Source of the DNA: a bacterium
GTDB lineage: Bacteria; Patescibacteriota; Minisyncoccia; Phycocordibacterales; JAKEFN01
Direction of reading: 5' to 3'
Assembly (NCBI GenBank): GCA_022616085.1
Contig: JAKEFN010000005.1
Span: forward strand, 1-10,213
Length of the DNA stretch: 10,213 bases
Of this stretch, positions 1 to 5,832 are shown in pieces (positions within the stretch are counted from its first letter, which is position 1; every line of letters begins with the position of its first letter). A program made the position numbers and the translations under genes. Below the pieces are notes generated by a model. That model saw only the letters and a list, made by a program, of their open reading frames with translations, did no database searches and was not told the DNA's origin.

Positions 1-642
1 ATGTGCTATAGTTGTATAAAGAATATGCATACGCGCAAAAGCCAAGAAAGGGGAGTCACCCTGATAGAACTTTTGGTCATAATTGCGATTATTACTGTCA
101 TGGCGACCGTGGAGATCATTTCTCTTTCGTCTTCTACTCTTTCCGTAAAAACAAGTACCAGCGCCGAGAACGTGCTCAATCTTATTAAAGAAACACGACA
201 GAGATCTCTTGCGGTCAAGGAACTCCGGTCTACAGGACTGTTCCCCAATTACGGCGTCTATTTCGATATAGCTTCCCCCGATACGGTTATCGTTTATGCC
301 GACTGCGTCTCTGATGATAATGATAGCGGAGCGGGGGATGGTATATTGAACGATCAAGATAATTTTACATACCCCTCGACCCCTCCTGATAACTGTACTG
401 GGGGAAATCTTGTCAGGACGTTCACGTTGACCTTCCCGATCGTTATCCAGGAAATTCGGACAATTGCCCCGCAGGATAACATTCATATCGAATTTGTACG
501 CCCGGAGCCGACTACATGGATTACCGATTCTTCTGGCGCGGTTTTAGGTTCTGGTTCGGTTGAGATTGATGTGGGCGATCCCGGAGAAAGGTTTACCAAG
601 ACAATTGTTGTATGGTCGCACGGCCTTGTCGGACTTAAATAA
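1..642 (+). CDS. Type IV minor pilin / pseudopilin, GspH/FimU-like
   Basis: Prepilin-like protein of up to 213 residues. A short basic leader ends in RG, followed by VTLIELLVIIAII. Peptidase cleavage is predicted after Gly18, with Glu23 at mature position +5 and a hydrophobic alpha1 helix at about 19-41. The following segment (about 52-75) resembles the GspH/FimT/FimU stretch, with a GVYF-type strand at about 85-88. An Asp-rich loop (about 101-120) may bind calcium. The mature part has two cysteines (102, 132). An alternative ATG at position 25 would give a more usual 10-residue leader; neither start has a clear ribosome binding site, and the gene could start upstream of the window. It is first of four pilin-like genes in the order H-I-J-K. 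The pilin class is certain; the H/FimU assignment is inferred from order and alpha1 context. Confidence 0.85.
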   Translation: MCYSCIKNMHTRKSQERGVTLIELLVIIAIITVMATVEIISLSSSTLSVKTSTSAENVLNLIKETRQRSLAVKELRSTGLFPNYGVYFDIASPDTVIVYADCVSDDNDSGAGDGILNDQDNFTYPSTPPDNCTGGNLVRTFTLTFPIVIQEIRTIAPQDNIHIEFVRPEPTTWITDSSGAVLGSGSVEIDVGDPGERFTKTIVVWSHGLVGLK

Positions 643-654
643 TTTGAGAGCTCC

Positions 655-1245
655 ATGGATTTTGTAAAAAGAATAGTAAAGAACGCACGATTGCAGACTG
701 GAGGGTTTACTCTTCTTGAAGTGCTTGTCGCGGTTGCCATTACAGGAGGCGTGCTAGCTTTGTTCCTCAATTCCGTAACGCTTATGTTTCGATCAATTGA
801 TAATGCTGAGCGAAAATATATAGCTTTGAAAATAGCCCAGGAAGGCATGGAACTTATGATCAGCAAGCGCAATAACAACGTCATCTGTCTTAGCAATCCC
901 ACCGCATGCGATATTACGAATTGGCAGGAACATTTATATCATAGCTGTAGCGCTGGCCCTCAAGGATATGAAATATTCGCAGACGATCCGGAAAGCCTTC
1001 TTCCCGGGGAGACGCTTAGCGTTTATCATCAAGGTCATTATGTCTGTCTGACAGAGGGAACGTTTGATAGATTTACACACTGTAATTCCTCAAGCAATAT
1101 AGAGGGGTCTCCCCAGCGCCGCGTTCGTTCATGCAGAATTGATGACGAAAAAATCGAAGTTAAATCAATCGTGACGTGGGTGGACAGGAGCGGAGCGGCA
1201 AAGTCCGTGACGATTGAAAAAATTTTATTCAATACGCAGCCCTAA
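655..1245 (+). CDS. Type IV minor pilin / pseudopilin, GspI/PilV-like
   Basis: A 196-residue prepilin-like protein, second in the cluster, starting 12 bases after the previous stop. The 17-residue basic leader ends in GG and is followed by FTLLEVLVAVAITGG. Cleavage is predicted after Gly17, with Glu22 at +5. The hydrophobic helix (about 18-41) continues into an amphipathic stretch ending near 'IALKIAQEGMELM', which is typical of GspI/PilV proteins. The globular part has six cysteines, an even number consistent with three disulfides after export. Only a weak GAGAG stands upstream of the ATG. In characterised systems the I/V minor pilin nucleates the tip complex with J/W and K/X. The exact orthology is inferred from position and helix sequence, as globular parts of minor pilins diverge quickly. 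Confidence 0.86.
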   Translation: MDFVKRIVKNARLQTGGFTLLEVLVAVAITGGVLALFLNSVTLMFRSIDNAERKYIALKIAQEGMELMISKRNNNVICLSNPTACDITNWQEHLYHSCSAGPQGYEIFADDPESLLPGETLSVYHQGHYVCLTEGTFDRFTHCNSSSNIEGSPQRRVRSCRIDDEKIEVKSIVTWVDRSGAAKSVTIEKILFNTQP

Positions 1246-1264
1246 ATAAGGGTAACAAAAGATT

Positions 1265-2329
1265 ATGCTCACCATAAATATAGAGAAAAGAAGAAAGAAG
1301 AAAGGGTTTACCTTGGTCGAATTTTTGGTCGCCATAGGACTTTTTAGCATTGTCATGGTGCTTGTGACAAACATTTTTCTTACTCTTTCGAACGCGCGCC
1401 AGATAGCGCAACAGAAGGCGGACCTTAAGAGCGAGCTTCGTTTTCTTCTCGATACGCTTGGCCGTGAACTTACATGGACTATTGCGCTCCCGATCGGTTG
1501 TGATGCGGCGACCCCGTGCAGCGATGTCACGTTTGTTACGACGGTGAGGCCGGATGTTCCCGACAAAGAAATCAGGTATCGTTTCGATAGCGCGCTTGCG
1601 ACTGTTTTCAAAAAAGAACAGCGGACATTCGGCATTTGCGCGACCCGTCCCTTACCGGATGAATGCCCTGAACAACGCACTCTTTCGGAGAAGATCAAGG
1701 TTGAGTCGTTCAGCTTTATTATAGAGAACAACGAAGACGATGTAACCCAGGTGACGGCAACGGTCGCCATCAGAGGATATCTTGACTTCAAGGGGAGGCG
1801 GGAAAGTTTCTCTCTCTCTTCTTCATACACCCCAAGGTTTATCCAAAATCAGGCGGCGCTCTCGGGAAGCGGACTTGTAACACCGGAGATTTATAGTCTC
1901 CAGCAGATATGCACTATCGGGGGGCCGTATCGCATGCATATAACATGGATAGACGATGCGAAATACACGATGCATGTATTGGTTTGCGATGGCGCGGGGT
2001 GCACCCCCTCCCAGCCTGCGTATGGTGAAATTGATTCGGCATTGAGAGGATATTGGTTTCATTATCTTGATTTTCCGGGTGTTTGGAGATATAGCATTCA
2101 GCTTTATGATCCGTATTCCGATACGTATGGGCCTCTTGGAACCGATCAGGGGAGTGACCCTGATCCAAACCCGAACATTTTGGAAATAAATATCACTTCG
2201 CCGAGCGATTCATGCACGAGCTCGGGCGGTGGCGGAGGAGGGGGAGGAGGGGGAGGGAGGACGACGATTCCAAGCACAGGTCCCCCCCCGCCGACCGGTG
2301 GTTCTGGGGGCGCGACAGGAGAACAATAA
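1265..2329 (+). CDS. Type IV minor pilin / pseudopilin, GspJ/PilW-like, glycine-rich C-terminus
   Basis: A 354-residue prepilin-like protein. The leader (1-14) is very basic (KRRKKKG), with cleavage predicted after Gly14 and mature FTLVEFLVAIGLFS carrying Glu19 at +5. After alpha1 comes a helix resembling GspJ/PilW ('LKSELRFLLDTLGRELTW', about 54-71), then beta-rich sequence with eight cysteines. The C-terminal 40 or so residues are low complexity: eleven consecutive glycines, then Thr/Pro/Gly-rich sequence including four prolines. These are encoded by a purine tract (2234-2261) and a C8 run (2282-2289), both prone to slippage. The protein is longer than typical GspJ (about 200 residues), and the extra part is C-terminal. 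The stop lies 47 bases before the likely start of the next gene, whose frame is already open through this region. Confidence 0.85.
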   Translation: MLTINIEKRRKKKGFTLVEFLVAIGLFSIVMVLVTNIFLTLSNARQIAQQKADLKSELRFLLDTLGRELTWTIALPIGCDAATPCSDVTFVTTVRPDVPDKEIRYRFDSALATVFKKEQRTFGICATRPLPDECPEQRTLSEKIKVESFSFIIENNEDDVTQVTATVAIRGYLDFKGRRESFSLSSSYTPRFIQNQAALSGSGLVTPEIYSLQQICTIGGPYRMHITWIDDAKYTMHVLVCDGAGCTPSQPAYGEIDSALRGYWFHYLDFPGVWRYSIQLYDPYSDTYGPLGTDQGSDPDPNPNILEINITSPSDSCTSSGGGGGGGGGGGRTTIPSTGPPPPTGGSGGATGEQ

Positions 2330-2376
2330 GCGGCTTACTTTACGTGAAATTCTATTTTGATGCCATATTAATAGAG

Positions 2377-3651
2377 ATGCTCCAAGGAAGACCGCGGCGT
2401 GCGCGCTTCAAGCGCGGGTTTGCGCTTCTCTTTACGCTTGTTCTCATGGGAATCCTTCTTATTCTTTTGGGAACTATGCTCTCGACCGCGACATTGGAAT
2501 TACGATCGTCCATCGATGAGCAAGGCACTCTTGAGGCTTTTTATGCCGCCGACACGGCTATTGAATGCATGCGGCATTATCAGGAAGTCTTTGGAGCATT
2601 TAACACCACGGTAAACGAAGGGATTTATAATTGCGGCCTTGGCGCGGATTTTTATGCCGGAGGAGGATCGGGCGCTCCGGGGACGAATCCCCTGCCAACC
2701 GCAGGCTGTGAGGACAAATCGTATGAGTTCACTATTGACGGCTTTGTGAACGGCGCATGCGCCGTTGTCGAAGTGGCGGCAAGCCAGAATGTCGATGATC
2801 CGAATTTATGCGATGTTTCCTTTATTGCGCACGGGAAGTCTCCATGCGGCGGTTCCGCCGTGGAACGGACGCGATGGGAGAGATGGACAGGACTCTCTAC
2901 GGGGGCTGGAAATATAACAAGCGGTGTTGTTGGGCATTGGCCCTTTGACGAGCTTTCTGGAACGACAGCGGTTGATAATGGTGGAGATAATAACGGGAAT
3001 CTTGATGTTTCTCCGGGCGAACCTGTGTGGTCGGCATCTCCGAATGCGCGTATAGGAGATGGAGCGCTCCAGTTTGATGGGGCGGATGATTCTGTCATTC
3101 TTGAAGAAAATATCGATTTTTCGGACGATTTCACGATAAGCGCATGGATATATCCGACTGCGGGTTCATACGGCGCAATATTTGCGCGAGCGGATGCATG
3201 TATCAATAGCGGCCGTTCGAATCATGCGGCGGGGTTTTATTTTAACTCTGGAAACTTGGATTATTATGTTTCTAGAACCGCTAACTGCGGGACTGGTTCT
3301 AATTCGGACGGATACCAGACGGACGATTCATTCTCATCCGGAGTATGGCATCATGTATCGATAATCGTTATAGACAATGCTCTTGATTCGCGCGTCGTGG
3401 CATTTTATGTTGATGGTGTCGAGCAGGCATTTAGCCAAACTAATAATGCCGCGAATGTATTTATACAAACTTCTATTCAACAGACCCGAATTGGCGGAAC
3501 ATATGCCACCAATGATCCTTTGCCTGGAACTACCTTACCTCCGATGTTTAACAATACAACAAATTCTTTTGACGGCATCATCGACGACGTCCGCGTCTAT
3601 GATCGCGCGCTTAATCCTTCGGAGATTCAGGAAATTTATAATGAAGGATAG
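2377..3651 (+). CDS. PilX/GspK-like minor pilin with C-terminal LamG (concanavalin A-like) domain
   Basis: A 424-residue protein. The ATG at 2377 was chosen because it gives a normal 14-residue basic leader (RFKRG) before FALLFTLVLMGILLILLG. The frame is open further upstream, to 2212, but that part overlaps the end of the preceding gene. Mature position +5 is Phe, not Glu, as known for the GspK/PilX class. The segment 'TATLELRS...AFYAADTAIE' (about 37-64) is a clear PilX N-terminal signature. A Cys-rich middle region follows (eight cysteines in the protein). From about residue 185 to the end lies a LamG/Laminin_G_3-like fold: 'GHWPFDE' start, 'ALQFDGADDSV', 'FTISAWIYP', 'GVWHHVSI', 'FYVDGV' and 'GIIDDVRVYDRAL' near the end. 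Such domains bind glycans or proteins. As last member of an H-I-J-K-like set it should sit at the pilus tip; an adhesive role is inference. Confidence 0.87.
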   Translation: MLQGRPRRARFKRGFALLFTLVLMGILLILLGTMLSTATLELRSSIDEQGTLEAFYAADTAIECMRHYQEVFGAFNTTVNEGIYNCGLGADFYAGGGSGAPGTNPLPTAGCEDKSYEFTIDGFVNGACAVVEVAASQNVDDPNLCDVSFIAHGKSPCGGSAVERTRWERWTGLSTGAGNITSGVVGHWPFDELSGTTAVDNGGDNNGNLDVSPGEPVWSASPNARIGDGALQFDGADDSVILEENIDFSDDFTISAWIYPTAGSYGAIFARADACINSGRSNHAAGFYFNSGNLDYYVSRTANCGTGSNSDGYQTDDSFSSGVWHHVSIIVIDNALDSRVVAFYVDGVEQAFSQTNNAANVFIQTSIQQTRIGGTYATNDPLPGTTLPPMFNNTTNSFDGIIDDVRVYDRALNPSEIQEIYNEG

Positions 3652-3667
3652 AGCATATTCTTCTACG

Positions 3668-3696
3668 AAAGGTCTTTGACCCCCTTTTATTTTTTT
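3668..3696 (+). terminator. Possible weak intrinsic terminator after the pilin cluster
   Basis: AAAGG at 3668-3672 can pair with CCTTT at 3683-3687; alternatively GGTC pairs with GACC across a TTT loop. A T-rich run (TTTTATTTTTTT) follows directly. The stem is short and imperfect, so termination would be weak. The element overlaps the -35 box and spacer of the atpB promoter, which is a compact arrangement. It is a candidate only. Confidence 0.35.
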
Positions 3697-3704
3697 GTTA
3701 TTCT
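3676..3704 (+). promoter_or_regulatory. Sigma70-type promoter of the atp operon
   Basis: TTGACC (3676-3681, five of six consensus bases) and TATTCT (3699-3704, four of six) are separated by exactly 17 bases with a T-rich spacer. Transcription would begin about seven bases after the -10 box, at or next to the atpB ATG (3711), predicting a leaderless or nearly leaderless mRNA. No Shine-Dalgarno sequence is present before that ATG, which agrees. It is the only convincing promoter seen for the operon. Confidence 0.6.
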
Positions 3705-3710
3705 GACAAA

Positions 3711-4484
3711 ATGGACGAAATCCATATCGCCATAGCCGCCGAACGGCTTGGGGAATTTTTTGGTATCCCCATCACCAATACGCTTATCACGACATGGATT
3801 GTGATGGCGCTTCTTGTAATGATCGCTTTTTTTGTGCGAAATCGGATGTCGCTTGCACCCGGTAAAACACAGGCCTTTTTTGAGGCGCTTATCGAGATCA
3901 TACTCGATTATATAGCCGAGACGCTTGAGAGCCGGAAGAGGGCGCTTCTTTATTTCCCTCTTCTTGCAACGATATTTGTCTTTGTTTTTACGGCGAATGT
4001 TTTGGAATTTACGCCGGGTATTGGCAGTATCGGGTTTTTCCATTACACTGATTCAGGTGCGCATGGAGAGGGCGGAGAGGTATTTACGCCACTTCTCCGT
4101 TCCGTAAACACCGACCTCAACGTAACGCTCGCGCTTACGCTTATCGCATTTCTCGTGATCGAGGTTTCGGGAATACTAATAATCGGCTTTTTCAAGTATT
4201 TCAGGCGTTTTTTCAATTTTTCTTCTGTTATGGGTTTTTTTGTCGGCATTATTGAGTTTATTTCAGAGCTCGCGCGTTTGGTATCGTTTTCATTCCGTCT
4301 TTTTGGCAATATTTTTGCCGGAGAGGTTATGATTGTCGTTATCACTTTTTTCGTCCCGTTCATTCTGCCGGTCCCGTTTATGGCGTTTGAAATATTTGTC
4401 GGGTTTATACAGGCCGCTATCTTCTCACTTCTGACGCTTTTCTTTATCAAGCTTGCGATTACGGACACAGGAGGAGAACATTAG
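3711..4484 (+). CDS. atpB: F1Fo ATP synthase subunit a
   Basis: A 257-residue membrane subunit of Fo that forms the proton half-channels next to the c-ring. Hydrophobic segments lie at about 22-42, 79-100, 137-160, 172-192, 206-227 and 229-250. The signature 'SFRLFGNIFAGE' contains Arg196, equivalent to the essential E. coli Arg210, and the last helix has 'FEIFVGFIQAAIFSLLTLFF' with the conserved Gln234. The motif 'RSVNTDLNVTLALTL' before the third helix is also family-typical. Length is normal (E. coli 271). It is first in the operon; no atpI precedes it, only a pilin gene 59 bases away. The start is fixed by an ATG directly after a promoter, without a ribosome binding site. Confidence 0.97.
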   Translation: MDEIHIAIAAERLGEFFGIPITNTLITTWIVMALLVMIAFFVRNRMSLAPGKTQAFFEALIEIILDYIAETLESRKRALLYFPLLATIFVFVFTANVLEFTPGIGSIGFFHYTDSGAHGEGGEVFTPLLRSVNTDLNVTLALTLIAFLVIEVSGILIIGFFKYFRRFFNFSSVMGFFVGIIEFISELARLVSFSFRLFGNIFAGEVMIVVITFFVPFILPVPFMAFEIFVGFIQAAIFSLLTLFFIKLAITDTGGEH

Positions 4485-4492
4485 AAAGAAAA

Positions 4493-4525
4493 ATTATTTA
4501 TTAATTTAAAAAATAATATACATAT
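4493..4525 (+). promoter_or_regulatory. A/T-only leader of atpE, possible translation enhancer
   Basis: The 33 bases before the atpE ATG contain a single C and no G, and there is no Shine-Dalgarno sequence. A weak all-A/T hairpin is possible (ATTATTT at 4493-4499 with AAATAAT at 4511-4517). Such unstructured leaders favour S1-type or standby ribosome binding. E. coli atpE is known to have an A/U-rich enhancer that raises c-subunit output; a similar role here is inference. Confidence 0.4.
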
Positions 4526-4753
4526 ATGGATCCAGAATCAGCAAAAATTATAGGTATGGCGCTCGCGGTGGGACTCGGAGTTCTCGGCCCCGGCATCGGG
4601 ATCGGGCTTATTGCGGGAAAAGCGCTGGAAGCGATCGGACGGAACCCCGATGCGCAGGGAAAAATCACCGCAACTATGTTTATCGGCATTGCATTCACCG
4701 AGGCGCTTGCGATTTTCGCATTGGTTATCGCATTCATTGTGCGGTTTTTGTAG
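4526..4753 (+). CDS. atpE: F1Fo ATP synthase subunit c
   Basis: A 75-residue two-helix proteolipid, many copies of which form the rotating c-ring. Helix 1 (about 8-35) carries the glycine-rich packing motif (G16, G18, G21, G23, G25, G27, G31). The polar loop has Arg39-Asn40-Pro41, where RQP or RNP is usual. Helix 2 (about 47-74) carries the ion-binding carboxylate Glu59 in 'AFTEALAIFALVIAF'. Compared with the sodium-binding c subunit of Ilyobacter tartaricus, the other ligands are replaced: Gln32 by Ile26, Ser66 by Ala60 and Tyr70 by Phe64. This points to proton coupling. The gene lies 41 bases after atpB with an A/T-only leader, and a hairpin follows its stop codon. Confidence 0.97.
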   Translation: MDPESAKIIGMALAVGLGVLGPGIGIGLIAGKALEAIGRNPDAQGKITATMFIGIAFTEALAIFALVIAFIVRFL

Positions 4754-4841
4754 TCTTCCGTATTTTTTTTGGAACGGAAAATTCTAAATTCTACAGCGTA
4801 AAGCGCAATAACACATAGCATAGCTCAATACCTTATCTCGT
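4754..4841 (+). other. atpE-atpF spacer with a 6-bp hairpin
   Basis: TTCCGT (4756-4761) pairs perfectly with ACGGAA (4774-4779) across a 12-base loop that contains T8. No T-run follows the stem, so it is not a standard terminator. It starts two bases after the atpE stop and could slow exonucleases or set the c:b ratio. The rest of the spacer shows no promoter or ribosome binding site that I can support. Confidence 0.4.
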
Positions 4842-5291
4842 ATGCAGGAAATTTTGGAAACATTCGGAATAAACTGGAAACTGTTGGTCATACAGATCAT
4901 CAATTTTGGCTTGCTTCTCGCCATCCTTCATCGGTATCTCTATAAGCCGGTGCTCGCCATTTTGGAGGAACGCAGGGCGAAAATAGAAAAAGGGATTCGC
5001 GACGCGGATGCCGTCGAAGAAAAGCTCGCGCATTTGAAAAAAGAAGAATCCGTCATTCTCGCAAAAGCGCACGGAGAGGGAGATAGAATTATTGAAGAAT
5101 CGCGCCGGACGGGAGCGGAGAAAGAACACGGGATCGTCTCGGAAGCTGAAGAGCGCGGGAGAAGAATTATTGCGGAATCCGAACGCCGGGCGGAAGAAGA
5201 GAAAGAGCGCATATTGGCGGAAAGCAGGGGAGAGCTTGCGCGCATCGCCGTATTATCAGCTGAAAAAATTCTTCGAGAGAAGAGCGCATAG
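4842..5291 (+). CDS. atpF: F1Fo ATP synthase subunit b
   Basis: A 149-residue peripheral stalk subunit (E. coli 156). A single N-terminal membrane helix (about 13-32, 'LLVIQIINFGLLLAIL') is followed by 'HRYLYKPVLAILEERRAKIEKGI', the usual b-subunit start of the long helix. From about 40 to 145 the protein is highly charged and coiled-coil-like, with many Glu, Arg and Lys, ending 'LSAEKILREKSA' as expected for the delta-binding end. Only one b-type gene is present, so the stalk should be a homodimer, unlike phototrophs with b and b'. The ATG has no Shine-Dalgarno. The stop is two bases before the atpH start, suggesting translational coupling. Confidence 0.95.
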   Translation: MQEILETFGINWKLLVIQIINFGLLLAILHRYLYKPVLAILEERRAKIEKGIRDADAVEEKLAHLKKEESVILAKAHGEGDRIIEESRRTGAEKEHGIVSEAEERGRRIIAESERRAEEEKERILAESRGELARIAVLSAEKILREKSA

Positions 5292-5293
5292 CC

Positions 5294-5695
5294 ATGTTTT
5301 ACGCGCGACATTATGCAGAGGCGATTTTTGATCTCGGCAAAGACGCCCATACCGAAGAAAAGCGGAATCGTCTTGTAAAAAATGTTCTGGAGGCGGTTGC
5401 TTCCCGCGGACATCGGCGCCTTCTTCCGGGCATTGTGCGCGAGATTGAAAAGATAGAGCATCGGGAGCGGCAGATGAAAACCGTTTTTATTACAGCCGCT
5501 CGGGAAATTTCATTGAGCGAAGGCGAGAGAATCGCTCGCGAGCACGGCATTGAAGCAAAAGGGAAGGTGGTCACCCATTCTGTTGACGGCTCTCTTATCG
5601 GCGGGTATGTTATACGGACGCAGAGTCGCCGCGTGGACGGGAGCTACAAGAGTGCGCTTCTGGATTTGTATAATAGAATGACGACAGGACAGTAA
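5294..5695 (+). CDS. atpH: F1Fo ATP synthase subunit delta, N-terminally shortened
   Basis: A 133-residue delta subunit, against about 175-180 in most bacteria. It begins 'FYARHYAEAIFDLGK', which matches helix 1 of the N-terminal bundle. It then passes almost directly into 'RLVKNVLEAVASRGHRRLL', which resembles helices 5-6. Roughly 40-45 residues of helices 2-4 therefore seem absent. The C-terminal part, which contacts subunit b, is intact: 'VDGSLIGGYVIRTQSRRVDGSYK', with the conserved Gly-Gly at about 103-104 and DGS at 115-117. Delta joins the stalk to the alpha N-termini at the top of F1. No frameshift is needed to explain the length, as the start sits tightly behind atpF. Identity is secure; the exact deletion limits are estimated by eye. 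Confidence 0.93.
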   Translation: MFYARHYAEAIFDLGKDAHTEEKRNRLVKNVLEAVASRGHRRLLPGIVREIEKIEHRERQMKTVFITAAREISLSEGERIAREHGIEAKGKVVTHSVDGSLIGGYVIRTQSRRVDGSYKSALLDLYNRMTTGQ

Positions 5696-5832
5696 AATTT
5701 TTATAAAAAACAACTCAAATGTCAAAACTCAAAACGCAAAATTAACAAGGTAAAACTTAAAACGAAACGGTTTTTTACGTTTTTTTAGAATAAAGTTTTG
5801 AGTTTTGAATTTTGAGCTTTGAATTAATTATC
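5696..5832 (+). repeat. atpH-atpA spacer with a 14-bp inverted repeat and TCAAAA/TTTTGA motifs
   Basis: This 137-base A/T-rich spacer is the longest in the operon. TCAAAACTCAAAAC (5722-5735) is a perfect inverted copy of GTTTTGAGTTTTGA (5795-5808), separated by 59 bases. Further imperfect TTTTGA and TTTGAA copies follow up to the atpA ATG. A smaller AAAACG/CGTTTT pair (5759-5764, 5778-5783) lies inside, before a T7 run. TAGAAT (5786-5791) resembles a -10 box but lacks a good -35. A large hairpin in the mRNA or an internal promoter is possible; neither is proven. Confidence 0.6.

Noticed and set aside
1225..1830. 201-codon open frame on the minus strand opposite the GspJ-like gene
   Set aside because: Its translation has no recognisable motif and lies fully opposite a clear prepilin gene; it follows from the codon pattern of the real gene.
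2212..2376. Upstream extension of the LamG pilin gene to an ATG at 2212
   Set aside because: It would place 55 Arg-rich residues before the prepilin leader and overlap the preceding gene; the ATG at 2377 gives a normal leader. The open frame is kept as a slippage finding instead.
2689..2706. CCTGC-CAACC-GCAGG hairpin in the LamG pilin gene, as a copy of the tRNA-region palindrome
   Set aside because: Only a five-base stem with a different loop, inside normal coding sequence.
2652..3206. 184-codon minus-strand open frame opposite the LamG pilin gene
   Set aside because: No motif, and the plus-strand protein has a convincing continuous domain here.
4508..4525. Internal promoter in the A/T-rich atpE leader
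   Set aside because: Several TATA-like words but no -35 box at proper spacing; any A/T-rich leader would show these.
5812..5832. TTG start of atpA seven codons upstream
   Set aside because: The extra codons fall in the TTTTGA-rich spacer; the ATG at 5833 gives a normal alpha N-terminus.
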